From: Zizania palustris
Lineage: Eukaryota; Streptophyta; Magnoliopsida; Poales; Poaceae
NCBI GenBank assembly: GCA_019279435.1
Contig: JAAALK010000286.1
Location: 41,849,712 to 41,913,711 of the forward strand
Reading direction: 5' to 3'
DNA: 64,000 bases
The position numbers were made by a program, and so were the translations under genes. Below are positions 10,601-18,811 of this stretch, in pieces. Below the pieces are notes generated by a model that saw nothing but the letters and a program-made list of their open reading frames with translations, was not told the DNA's origin and did not search any database. Each line of letters begins with the position of its first letter. The first letter of the stretch is position 1.

Positions 10601-13600
10601 GGCTGATGGGCTTAACTGTGTGTTGGGATCTTTCCCCATTACTTATCTCGGTTTGCCGATTAACTCTTCCAAGCCGTCTAGGGCTGACTTTGAGGGCTTA
10701 GTCCAAAAAGTGGAGAATCGGTTATCCACATGGAAATGTGGTCATTTGTCTCACGGGGGTAGGATGGTGATGATCAACTCCTGTCTTAGCAGTATTCCTC
10801 TTTATGCGATGGGCGTGTTTCTCTTGCCTGATTCAGTCCACAAGCAATTTGATAAAATTAGGAGTCGGTTCTATTGGGCGGGTTTGGGTGACAGAAGGAA
10901 ATATCATATGGTCAATTGGAAAACGATGTGTATGCCTAAGAAGTTTGGTGGGATGGGTTTCATCGACACTAGAATCATGAACATTTCCTTGCTGGCGAAG
11001 TGGTTTCTCCGCGTTGTCAGCGGGGGTGAGGGGGCTTGCTTTGAGTTGCTCCGCAAGAAGTATGACCGAGGTGGAAGTTTTTTCGGGGATGGGGCGCATA
11101 GAGGGTCGTATTTCTGGAAGAGCCTAATGAAATACAGTTCTTGGTATCATAATCACTGTGTTTTCTCGGTGGGGGATGGACGCAGGGTTAGGTTTTGGGA
11201 GGATATTTGGGTTGGCGATGTCCCTTTTAAAGTCAGGTTTGCATCTCTTTACAATGTTTGTGCGAACCCGGGGGGATCAGTTTCGGATGCTCGCTTTAAT
11301 GATTGGAATGGTGGTTGGCGGAGATCTTTGTCGGCGTCGGAGATGGGGCTGTGGTGCGAGATGGTTGATCTGTGCAATTCGGTTTCGTTTGGTGGCGGGT
11401 CGGACTCTGTCTCGTGGGCGCTTAACAAAGGGGTTTTCTCGGTGAATTCCTTGTATAATTGGCTTTCTTTTCGGGGTGTGGAGGATACGGATATGAAGCT
11501 TGTGTGGAAATGTGTCGCCCCCTTAAAGGCTAAATGTTTTTTGTGGTTGGCTTTACGTGGTAGGATTCAGGTTGGTGAACAGTTGGGGTTAAAGATGTGG
11601 GCTGGGGATCCGCATTGCAAATTGTGTCATCAGATGGAATCGGTGGATCATTTACTGTTTCAATGTCCCCTCTCCAAATTTGTCTGGTGTTTTGTTAGGG
11701 ATTCTCTAGAGTGGCGGCGCTGCCCGGACAATATTTCTGATATTTTTTCGGTCCGGGGGGGGCAGTTTGTCGTCGCGCCAGAAGATCAATTTGTTGGGTG
11801 TTTATGCTGCTGTTTTCTGGTCTTTATGGATTCACAGAAATGATTTCGTGTTCAACAACGCGCTGTCGACTAATGTTCTTAATGTGCCCTATCGGGTAAC
11901 TTGTTTCTTGGAACAGTGGATGAAGCTGGCGCCGATCAAGAGGGTGGTGGAGGTTTCAAATTGCAGGGACTTGCTCCGTGTTCAAATGAGAAAGCTTGCG
12001 GGGGACGCGCTGGAAAACGGACGGTCCACCGGGTGAATCCCAGCTTCGGTTAATCAGTTGTCTGGTTCGCCAGGGGTTTGATCTTTCTTGTCGTTTTGGC
12101 TCTGGGTTCTAGCCTCGAAAAACTATGGTCTGTTTGCTGTATGGACGGTTGGCTCAGTTGTGCTTGTTGCCGTGTTTAGCAATTGTCTGCTGTCCGTGTT
12201 CTGTTGTCGTTAAACGTTTGTGGGGTGTTAGTCCCGTGTGCTTGTCTCTGTAAAGCTGGCAATCCCAGCGTAACTTTGGTGTCTATTTTCGCTTTCAATC
12301 AAAGCGGGGTGCGGCTGTTGCTGCATCTACTCGTCAAAAAAAAATCAGCATTATGCGGCACCTAGGCAGCAATTGGGCGCTAGGCAGAAGGTCGGTGATT
12401 TGATGGTTAGCGGTCAACCACGACTCCTAGGTGGTCAACCATGGCACCTAGGTAGCTGCGTGCAGCAGTGCCAAACCACCCAGGCAGCGCCTAATGGAGC
12501 GAGGTTGGCGTGTAGGGGGTATAATAATCGAGCCAATCCAGCGGGTGGCTGAAGGAGGAAGGCTTGGCTAGGGTTTCACCAATTCGCCCACCGCCAACCT
12601 TGTCATCGTCGTCCACTCGTCCCCAGCAGCTGAACCGCCGCCAAGCTCCCCCACCGGCCACCACCGACCTCCTCACGACACTCTCCTCCATGATATCACC
12701 AAGCTCTACTGGGAGCAAGTGAGTAGTGATTCAATGAACACATTCTTGTGGATTGTTGAGCTTCACTATGATGATGAGCACAAAATTGAAAATTTGGGTC
12801 TAAACCTGATAGCAAGTCCATTGTCCATATATGCATGACCATTCTTGTGGATTGTAGATTGTTATGGTTAGTAGCTGCTGTCTTACACCTGCTGCCTAAC
12901 AGAACCTAGGTACCGCCTAGGTGCCTCTAAGCACTAGAGCACAGCGGGCAGTGTTTACAAATCATCCGATTAATCGCAATTAATCAGCCTAGTCGTTTTC
13001 CTAGCTCCGACTAGGTTCTCCGATGTGACCAAAGCAATCAGAAATCCAGTCGTCCGACTAGTCGTCAACTAGTCATGACTAGTCAGCCGATTAGTGCCAT
13101 TTTGGCGACCAAGAGAGAGGTGCCACTAGCAGCGCGCGACAGGAGAGGGAGGGGCCACCGGCGGCACACGACGAGGAAGGCAAGGGCCAGCCGCCAGCGT
13201 CGCCACGTGACAGGAGGAGGGGGCCGACGATAGCGCACGGGCCACAACAGGAGGAATGGGCCGACGGCGGCGCGTCTTGGAGTGGGAGGGGCCACCGCCG
13301 GTGCCGGCGGGAGCGTGAGGAGAAGGCGGCGCTGGCGGGAACATGAGGAGGAATAGGCGACGCCAACAGGAGCGTGAGGGGAGATGTGCAGCAGCTGGCG
13401 GCTTGTGAGGGAGAGGTGCGGCGGCTAGTGGCCTGTGAGGGAGGGGGGAGATGTGAGGACTGAGGAGTGAAGCTTAGGGTTTAGTTGATGGGTTTGGGCT
13501 ATTCGATTTTATTTTTGGGCTAAGATGTAATGGCTGAAAATTTGGCCCATGTCTAGAAATTTATTGTCATATACAATATCTCTACTATATTAAAGCCTCT

Positions 13601-16229
13601 AGTCAATCGTCCGTCCGCACGGACTCCGTCCGCACTCCGCACGTTCCATCCACACGCTCTAGCTCCTCGCGCGCAGCGTGCCAGCCCGCGGCGGCCCAGC
13701 GCACATCGGCCCACTTCTAACACTAGCACCCTGCCGCCCGAGCTGCAACGCCGCCTCTCCTTCCCCCATGCCGCACACACCGTTGCCTCCCTCCGTGCAG
13801 AACCGTCGCTCCTCCTCCTCCCAGTGCACGCGCCCACGTTCCCAAGACCACACACCCACGTCGTTGTATAATAAGTTAGTTCGTGTGTGCTGGTGTCACG
13901 GCGACTGTCATCTCTTACTCGCATCGAATCATGTCTCGAACCCTCGTTGACGGTGCGGGGAATGAGAAGGGGGTAATCTATGGCGAAGGAGGACGATGCG
14001 TTGATGCGGAAGCGCAACAAGGTGCGGAGGAAGAGAATGTAGAGCGACGAGAACGCCGTCTCAGCCCGTGTTGCCGTCATCATCGCCTCCAAGTGTCACT
14101 GTAAGTCCGGCGCCTCCTTAACAATGAGATCCGCATCCTCAAGGTGCTTCAACCTATGCAGAACCCTTGCTGGCGGATTTGTTCTAATTTAGGGTTTATT
14201 TTGTGGTGTCTCAGGACGAACTAACCTAGAGCTGAATCCTACAAGGGGAAGATCAAGGAGAACTAGGAGAAGATCAAACTCAACAAGCACATGCCTTACC
14301 TTGCGCCACCTGACTGAGCAAGGGCCCCAAGTTCGCTGTCGTCGATCGAGAAACTCATCAGCAAAAATTCCATCCAGAAGTAGGCAATCTTCTTGATCTT
14401 TCTTGATTATGGTGTCATGTTAATTTTTGTTTTTATTTTGATAACATATTTATTAGAAAATATTTTTATGTTGGAAATAACTACCTAACGGGATACTTCT
14501 GCCAGACGTAACATTGTGGATCGGGTGCTAAAGCATTGGAAGCCATTGAGCACCGTCACTAATCATATTTTATTGGAATTTCTGCTAAAGTAGTATTAAT
14601 TAACACAATTTTGATCTGACCACATGATGCGCTCTGATCTATGAGCTGTTTTGAGAGACAATGTTTGATTGATTTTGAGATATCAGTGCTATTGAAGATG
14701 ATATTTGATTGATGCTCACCGATATACATTTACTAATTTGTTTACTGGATAGAATGACTTCTTGAAGCCACAATTGCACAATTGGTAGAGATGGTTCTAC
14801 CGATTTTTTTTGACATGTGTTAAAATAATATTAATGTATAATTTGTTTCGGATAAGCATATATAACATTGCTTCTTAACAATTTAACATTACTAAACCAC
14901 ATTTGAATAAATATCATGCTTTTAATAGATGTTTGTCATTAAAAGTACAATTCTGTCGCGAAGCACGAGCATCTGACTAGTAGTATATATATTATGTATA
15001 TGTCCTAAAATATATGGGATAATTAGATGGACGACTAGAACCGACCAAGATCGACTAATCGCGATTAGTTTTCTGGTTGGTTCCATGGCAACTAGGTTCG
15101 ACTAGGCGATTTGTAAACATTGGCACAGCCTAACTAGTGCCTTCTTGAGCACTGCTACCAATGAAGCAGTCCAGATTTGTCTACTACATGTAAGCTAGTA
15201 ACATAAGTTCAACTAGCACAACATTAAGCCTGCCAACTTCTACAACAGTAACTTCTAAACTTGAGTAAAGTAGTTGCATTACTAATTCAACAATCAACAA
15301 GCTCATGCAACATACAATTCGTGGTTTTCTTAAGCTCCCCGTCATCAATTAAAAAGGGACAAGATAAATAATATGTAGCTTTGTGGATATGGATCTTATT
15401 TATGGTGATAATCGTACAGTTCAGAACCAAGTTACATTCTTCAAATCATTCCAACTTCCAAGGGCCCTCATCAAACACAATCAAATGGCTCATAAGGCTA
15501 TTCACAATGATGGGTTTCATAACACTGTTTCCTAGAAGGTCATATCAGATTTGCAACTAAATGAAATAGTCTCTCTCAGTGGAGAGTTTCATTTCACTAT
15601 TTCCTAAGCTAACTAGTGTAATTAAATGTTTTGCAACTAAATTAAATATCCTCTCTCTGATGAAACGATTTGGCTCACAGTGGGCATTTCATTTCGTTTC
15701 TTCCGTCTTAAAAACAGGTTAGCACCATGTCATGAAGATGACATTGCTTCTTTTTCTTGCCTCATTAATTTAAAATAGCCTAACAAACAAATGGCACTCC
15801 ATGCAAAAGAGTCAGAACCCGACCTGGGCAGCATTAATCTTTATAGGGAATACGCAAACTGAGTAGCATTAATCAATATTTCTTTTCATTTCATTCGTTC
15901 AGATTCACAGAATTTAACCAAATTTAATTCCTGCTCTGTACACGGGTAATAATCGGCTTATATCCAACAGAAGAACCTGTCACCGCACATGGAAAAATGC
16001 TTCGAAGGCAATGGCCATGCGCAATCCCTATACTCCGAATCGTAATCGCGAGAAGAGAAGGGACCTGAAGCGTGCGGGTGGCGAACTCGACGCCAATGGT
16101 GGACTTGGACTCGAGGCAGAACTCGTTGCGGGTGAAGCGCGAGAGGATGTTGGACTTGCCGACGCCAGAGTCGCCGATGAGCACGATCTTGAAGAGGTAG
16201 TCGTACTCGTTGTCCATCCGGTGCGCCAT
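4629..16229 (-). CDS. RABA2: RabA (Rab11-class) small GTPase, two exons
   Basis: Rab GTPase of the plant RabA/Rab11 group, which controls trafficking between trans-Golgi/recycling endosomes and the plasma membrane or cell plate. Exons are 16229-16065 (55 codons) and 5111-4629 (160 codons plus TAG), joined in phase 0 across a GT donor (CAG|gtccct) and an AG acceptor (ttacag|ATAGAAGGG); total 215 aa, normal for the family. Visible motifs are the P-loop GDSGVGKS (19-26), WDTAGQE (66-72), NKSD (125-128), ETSAL (153-157) and a C-terminal CCSA for double geranylgeranylation. All G-box residues are intact. The A2 subgroup is suggested by the N-terminal exon (EYDYLFKIVLIGDSGVGKSN) but not proven. The intron of about 10.95 kb is full of transposons, notably a LINE in the opposite orientation. 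No frameshift or stop is seen, so the gene looks functional. Confidence 0.93.
5112..5958. other. RabA intron, left part
   Basis: Intron sequence between the exon 2 acceptor at 5112-5113 and the LINE. It is AT-rich and without convincing coding. The acceptor is preceded on the minus strand by a pyrimidine-rich tract (ctatgtttacag). Confidence 0.6.
6043..8379 (+). CDS. LINE ORF1, RNA-binding protein with two CCHC knuckles
   Basis: ORF1 protein of a plant L1 element, which binds the element RNA in the ribonucleoprotein. I chose the ATG at 6043 (MGQPSSSS); the open frame extends upstream to 5959 but only via non-ATG codons. It has 778 codons. Features: a basic, low-complexity N-terminus; two adjacent CCHC zinc knuckles near residues 237-270 (CFNCGLPGHHQVNC and CFVCKQTGHISSGC); a DUF4283-like/RRM-like domain at about 320-450 (LYSVNWDWSVLQVD... 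VVWVKAFGIP); and an acidic C-terminus. Knuckles placed before the DUF4283-like part is an unusual order worth noting. The stop overlaps the ORF2 start as ATGA (8376-8379), which suggests reinitiation. Confidence 0.87.
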   Translation: MGQPSSSSRRLAFEESSASGRPFGEGAWAESGSAVATAQPEKEGAEGFVSASAQGSLDPSFSPPRRSSSRVSGEGFSLDTVIHHSWRSSRPAWVWIQRGVPISAEVVERGFPASGDDVRRFGFAAKVLRRDLPRLVDSRSFSAVVKGESMDRQRGEEFMGNKRRLFDRDGSRGDREQNRGGDGGGRGQRWPGWEKKPVDAPRKDDRAFVWRREEGQGSNQQRRDQKGVRDLKSEDLTCFNCGLPGHHQVNCSNPTICFVCKQTGHISSGCPMLGSRSGGKTLGSLELCAYGLPNQAFHHLEIPEGDVKSMNHAVTGILTVEEGVCSESQILIELKHLYSVNWDWSVLQVDKNQFLVEFPSKEARWELARLKCFEFQRFNVRANIRVSDRDIHAFSELQVVWVKAFGIPQIAREEDHVLNIARLIGKPSEVDRLSLSRSGPIRVKVYCRDPFMIEGVSEVFINKVGYKVKWVPELDGLKHTKHKPDGFKVDLGKGKFAGKGVGGDYVDPGESELHDNSGLPEGDSNPGESKPMDADEFGGESEEMSEEDVLSTIPDVYCRPYGGAAEGKQGVDSQSVFGNSSMGEDLFDDRGCKETIIGGEAFSKEKEVLDVDRDVDEVVAGVEEGEQFQVVQKKKVGRGKGGRGPPVAVRQSTRIKRDGVSIVTKAQRRADSKNDISGMSRFAVLHSVDDDCLEKIAVGAGVNLGPSKEVVNEQIQLIKAREMAQALLFAAQKSNIDVSGVHSEGVLEDEVSNEMGADGEGLTGQGLSVVEGVVLVNP
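8376..12036 (+). CDS. LINE ORF2: endonuclease-reverse transcriptase, one frameshift
   Basis: ORF2 protein nicks target DNA and reverse-transcribes the element RNA. An open frame runs 8376-11843 (1155 codons). Visible are the APE-type endonuclease at about 1-230 (WNIRGLG, LQETF, GGDFNLI, SDHSPL), RT at about 455-760 with APGPDGF, KLDFEKAYDRVNWEFL, GVRQGDPMSPLLFNL and the catalytic LQYADD near residue 688, then a zf-RVT zinc-binding tail at about 1020-1105 (CKLCHQMESVDHLLFQC). At the G8 run 11755-11762 the frame slips; the next frame continues the family C-terminus (AVFWSLWIHRNDFVF) to a stop at 12034-12036. This looks like a single-base indel, real or an assembly error. All catalytic residues I can see are intact. 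Confidence 0.88.
12037..12344 (+). other. LINE 3' UTR and poly(A)
   Basis: Non-coding tail of the LINE between the shifted ORF2 stop and an A9 tract at 12336-12344. No polyadenylation signal stands out. Sequence after the tract (TCAGCATTATGCGG) is the place to look for the right target-site duplication; I did not find its partner near 5900-6000. Confidence 0.6.
12345..12948. other. RabA intron: CCTAGG-rich transposon remnant
   Basis: Repetitive, GC-rich sequence with many CCTAGG/GGCGC motifs, similar in style to the interior of the hAT element at 33707-34276. It seems to continue at 15123 beyond the inserted element. I see no terminal repeats that would bound it and no gene. Confidence 0.4.
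13980..14105 (+). pseudogene. Possible second captured gene fragment
   Basis: An ATG at 13980 opens a short exon-like reading (MAKEDDALMRKRNKV, a TAG, then SARVAVIIASK) ending at a GTAAGT-like donor at 14101. The basic RKRNKVRRKR stretch followed by VSARVA..IIASK has the feel of a conserved plant protein, but I cannot name it. The in-frame TAG shows it is not functional. It could also be chance coding in GC-rich DNA. Confidence 0.35.
14115..14304 (+). pseudogene. RPT5-like 26S proteasome ATPase gene fragment with intron
   Basis: Plus-strand pieces encode RLLNNEIRILK (to 14143), then after a 71-bp GT...AG intron (14144-14214) DEL and, after small indels, KIKEN, a TAG and EKIKLNKHMPYL (to about 14304). 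This matches the coiled-coil/OB junction of RPT5 (subunit 6A), where ILK is followed directly by DEL and the run ends in KLNKQLPYL. The exon-intron-exon form shows capture from genomic DNA, not cDNA. Stops and frameshifts make it a dead fragment. Identification is from memory of the family motif. Confidence 0.72.
15123..16064. other. RabA intron, right part
   Basis: Intron sequence between the hAT-like element and the exon 1 donor. It includes a repeated motif of ATTTCATTTCACT/ATTTCATTTCGTT type near 15540-15720. No gene is visible. Confidence 0.5.
16065..16229 (-). CDS. RABA2: RabA GTPase, coding exon 1
   Basis: First coding exon of the RabA gene, listed separately because it lies 11 kb from exon 2. 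The ATG is at 16229-16227. The exon encodes the membrane-proximal N-terminus, the P-loop and switch I (SKSTIGVEFATRT) and ends exactly at CAG before a GTCCCT donor. This is the usual intron position in plant RabA genes, between TLQ and the (V/I)EGK motif. GC-rich sequence above the ATG to about 16540 is probable 5' UTR and promoter. Confidence 0.92.
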
Positions 16230-18155
16230 CTCAGACCGCCGCCGCGGGGATCCTGCACCCCCCACGCAGCCCAATATCAGATCCAACCCCCCCACAAGCA
16301 TATGAGCAGAGATCCCAGCACGGAACGAAACGAAGAGACGGCGGATCGGTCGAACCAACAAACGAGAGAGAATCCCAGCGAACAAACGGCGCGCACCTCG
16401 GATTCGATTCGGTTCGGTGATCTCTCGCGGGCGGAATGGAAGGAGACGGAGCGGAGGTGGGTGGCCACGACGAGCGATTTGGGGTGAGAAGTGGTCGGAA
16501 GGAAACCGAAATGAAACGAGCGGAGAAGTGGTGGGCAACTGGGCATGTACCGCTGAGGCTGGTAATCAGGGAGGAGTATTAATTAAATTAAGTTAATCCG
16601 ATTTAATTAATTGTATCATTTCGTGATAAAAATTAAATGGAAACAGATGAATTCCACCAGGGGTGCTATCAGAGAATTTTGAATTCAAATTTTGCTTAGT
16701 ATTTAAATTTAATCTTTCAGTTGCATCAGATTCAGATCTATTGGCACTGTTGTTTTTATTCTTTTTATATTGTCTGTCCTAAATAAATAATTTATTAATT
16801 ATCTTTGGATATTGTCAGAGGTGAGATAGTGAAAAGTAGAAAGTTGCATGACTAAACAATTCATATTATGTTATGTTAGTTTTTTGGACTAATTTTTAAG
16901 ATTATATATATAAGATTTAAAGGGTACGCATATGATCAATAAAAAATATGATGTGATCAATAAAAATACTAAATACTGATGTTTTTACTCGAGTGCCGCC
17001 GAGAAAACCTTATATCAATATGCCTCCATACCTACTAAATGTTACTGAGCAATCAATATCTGATAAGAAAAACCCGGCCACCACCACCTACCAAATAAGT
17101 AGTGAGAAATGATTAATATAAAATAATTGTAATAACTATGGATAACTTTATTAACTCGTGTTAAATCTACTAACGATTCATAATTATTTGGGTATAACTT
17201 AAACTTATCTTTTATAAACATATAAATAGAATAAAACATCAAAACGTGGCTATTTGAGAACGCATGGAATATTATATTTTACCTGCTGCATGTAAATGAG
17301 AGAGAAAAAACATAATAGTTATTTTGCTCATGTTTGCATGTGAGTGGCTGGTACCTGTCATCGTTCGTGTACGCGACTCCCGCATGTGCACCTCGCAAAC
17401 GCGACCCTTGCGTAGTTGCGTTGCAGTTTCGAGTGAAAATGGCCCGGCTTTTCTAGTAGTAGCCTTGTTGATCCGAGCGAGTTACGTACGAACACTACGA
17501 AAAAATCGAAGAAATATCGACTAGTCCTTGCATACGAGATACGACCCCATGTTCTTTCTTCGGAACACGTGGATTCACACTGCACCTTCTCTGGCCTGGA
17601 CCTTGGTACGTGCTGGCATGTCAATGGCCCGTAGTGTCACGTGTCCGATGCTTTTGTCTTAAAAATGCAGGGTTAACACAACTATTTCCGGACCGATTAC
17701 CATACCATGGTTTCGACTTGGTTTTGCAGTTACCGCTAATTTAAGTCACTGGACCGCTGGATCAGTTTCTGCAAATCATTTCATGACAAGATGGTTTAAA
17801 ACCGTGGTAATTATTGGTTCCGTGCACCCTGGAAACGACGCATGGTAGAGAAGACTAGAAGAGTAAGAGAAAGAATCAAATACAGCTGGTATGTTTGGAC
17901 GAATTCAAGGAGGTCCAACTGGATTTTGGGCTGCGATTGGACCTAATCCCAATTTTTTCTTATCTTTTTCGGGGGTCCATTTAGCCGTGCGATGCCGCTA
18001 CCTTTCAATCCCAGCAAAGTGCAAATCCTATCTTAAAATTTGCAAGTTGCCACGGCGTGCACTTTTGCGTTTCAAATCTAGTTGTTAAGCTCAAAGAACT
18101 ACCTTGATTTCACCAACGTTTGCTCTCTTCACATACCTAGACAAAATGTACTATT
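16230..18155. other. RabA upstream region and spacer to NAT
   Basis: GC-rich probable 5' UTR/promoter of RabA to about 16540, then AT-rich spacer. I see no protein gene, RNA gene or bounded transposon between 16560 and 18155. Short open frames here look like chance. Confidence 0.5.
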
Positions 18156-18492
18156 AGGTTCTGTTTGATACAACTACAAATTCTAAGATTTTTTAAACAG
18201 GTTCGTTAAATCTGGTTCTAAAAAATCTTTGAAACAACTACATATCCTAAGATTTTTTAAACTGGTTGGTTAAATCTGGTTGTAAAAAATCTTTGAAACA
18301 ACTACATATCCTAAGATTTTTTAAACTGGTTAAACCTACATCTAAACAATCTTAGATTTAGAGCTAGATTTAAAACATTGAACTGAGTAATGTAGTTTTA
18401 TTTTGAATTTAAAATAAAATTTTAAACAACTCTATTTTATAATTCAAAATATAAATCTTAGAGCTAAAGTTATATCAAATAGACCCCTAGTC
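18156..18492. mobile_element. MITE with internal 64-bp tandem repeat
   Basis: The ends are imperfect inverted repeats (left GGTTCTGTTTGATACAACT; right reading inward GGGGTCTATTTGATATAACT). Inside, a 64-bp unit starting ACAACTAC repeats in tandem at 18170, 18234 and 18298 (third copy partial), each with CTAAGATTTTTTAAA. The style is Tourist/Harbinger-like, but the target duplication is unclear. Confidence 0.6.
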
Positions 18493-18811
18493 GGGACTTC
18501 ACACCATTAGCATGTGTTCAGTTTGTACCACTCCTAGGAGAAGGTCGGCACGATAGCAAAATCAGGATTTATGAAGAAACTAGGCTTTTCAGTTCAGTGA
18601 TTTAACTGTTAATCTAACCCAATATACACCCAAAATACCGAGTCATTTCTCCTTCCTAAGTTTACACAGAGCTCTACAGGATTCAGAACTCAGAAAGTAC
18701 AAAAAACACAGGAGAAACAACAAGTCAACAACGTGGCATTGACAGAATCACTTACCAAGAACTAATCGGGCAATGATTTCCCATCTTGTTACAAACACTG
18801 CGGTGCCATAA
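18493..18811 (-). other. NAT 3' flank / 3' UTR
   Basis: Sequence immediately below the NAT stop codon (TAA, 18814-18812). It probably includes the 3' UTR and polyadenylation region. No other gene is seen. Confidence 0.5.

Larger units (their letters stand above)
5960..12344 (+). mobile_element. L1-like LINE, nearly full length
   Basis: Non-LTR retrotransposon with two long ORFs in plant L1 order, a 3' UTR of about 300 bp and a terminal A9 tract (12336-12344). ORF1 carries CCHC knuckles; ORF2 carries an AP endonuclease, RT and a zinc-binding tail. It lies in the RabA intron in opposite orientation to the gene. I could not find a convincing target-site duplication, so the exact 5' end (somewhere near 5960-6040) is uncertain. 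The coding content is close to intact: one frameshift in a G8 run is the only lesion seen. Confidence 0.9.
13579..14980 (+). mobile_element. Helitron-like element carrying a gene fragment
   Basis: It starts with TCTCTACTATATTAAAG directly after an A and ends with CTGACTAG directly before a T, the usual Helitron termini and A/T insertion site. The last 30 bp hold a GC-rich segment (GTCGCGAAGCACGAGC) that looks like a decayed 3' hairpin. No Rep/helicase is present. The interior includes a fragment of a 26S proteasome ATPase gene with its intron (14115-14304) and a possible second gene piece at about 13980-14105. The unrelated flanks on both sides match the hAT-like family. Confidence 0.65.
12949..15122. 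mobile_element. hAT-like element, CAGTGTTTACAA family, split by a Helitron-like element
   Basis: Left end CAGTGTTTACAAATC at 12949 and right end GATTTGTAAACATTG at 15122 are inverted repeats. The octamer GCACAGC(G/C) occurs just outside both ends (12939-12946 and 15123-15130), though with two extra G on the left, so the target duplication is imperfect. Sub-terminal repeats of GATTAATCGCGATTAATC type match the elements starting at 27251 and 33369. About 1.4 kb of the interior is a nested Helitron-like element. No transposase was recognised, so it is non-autonomous. Confidence 0.7.

Noticed and set aside
12345..12948. Second copy of the GGCGCCTAGGCG hAT element (33707 family)
   Set aside because: Motif style is similar but the CAGTGTTCTAAAAGGCG termini are absent, so I did not call it the same family.
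13083..13366. Three overlapping GC-rich minus-strand open frames
   Set aside because: They lie inside the hAT-like element, are open in several frames at once and are low in complexity (Pro/Ser/Arg/Ala), so they are composition artefacts.
16011..16487. 158-codon plus-strand open frame
   Set aside because: Exact antisense shadow of RabA exon 1 and its 5' UTR.
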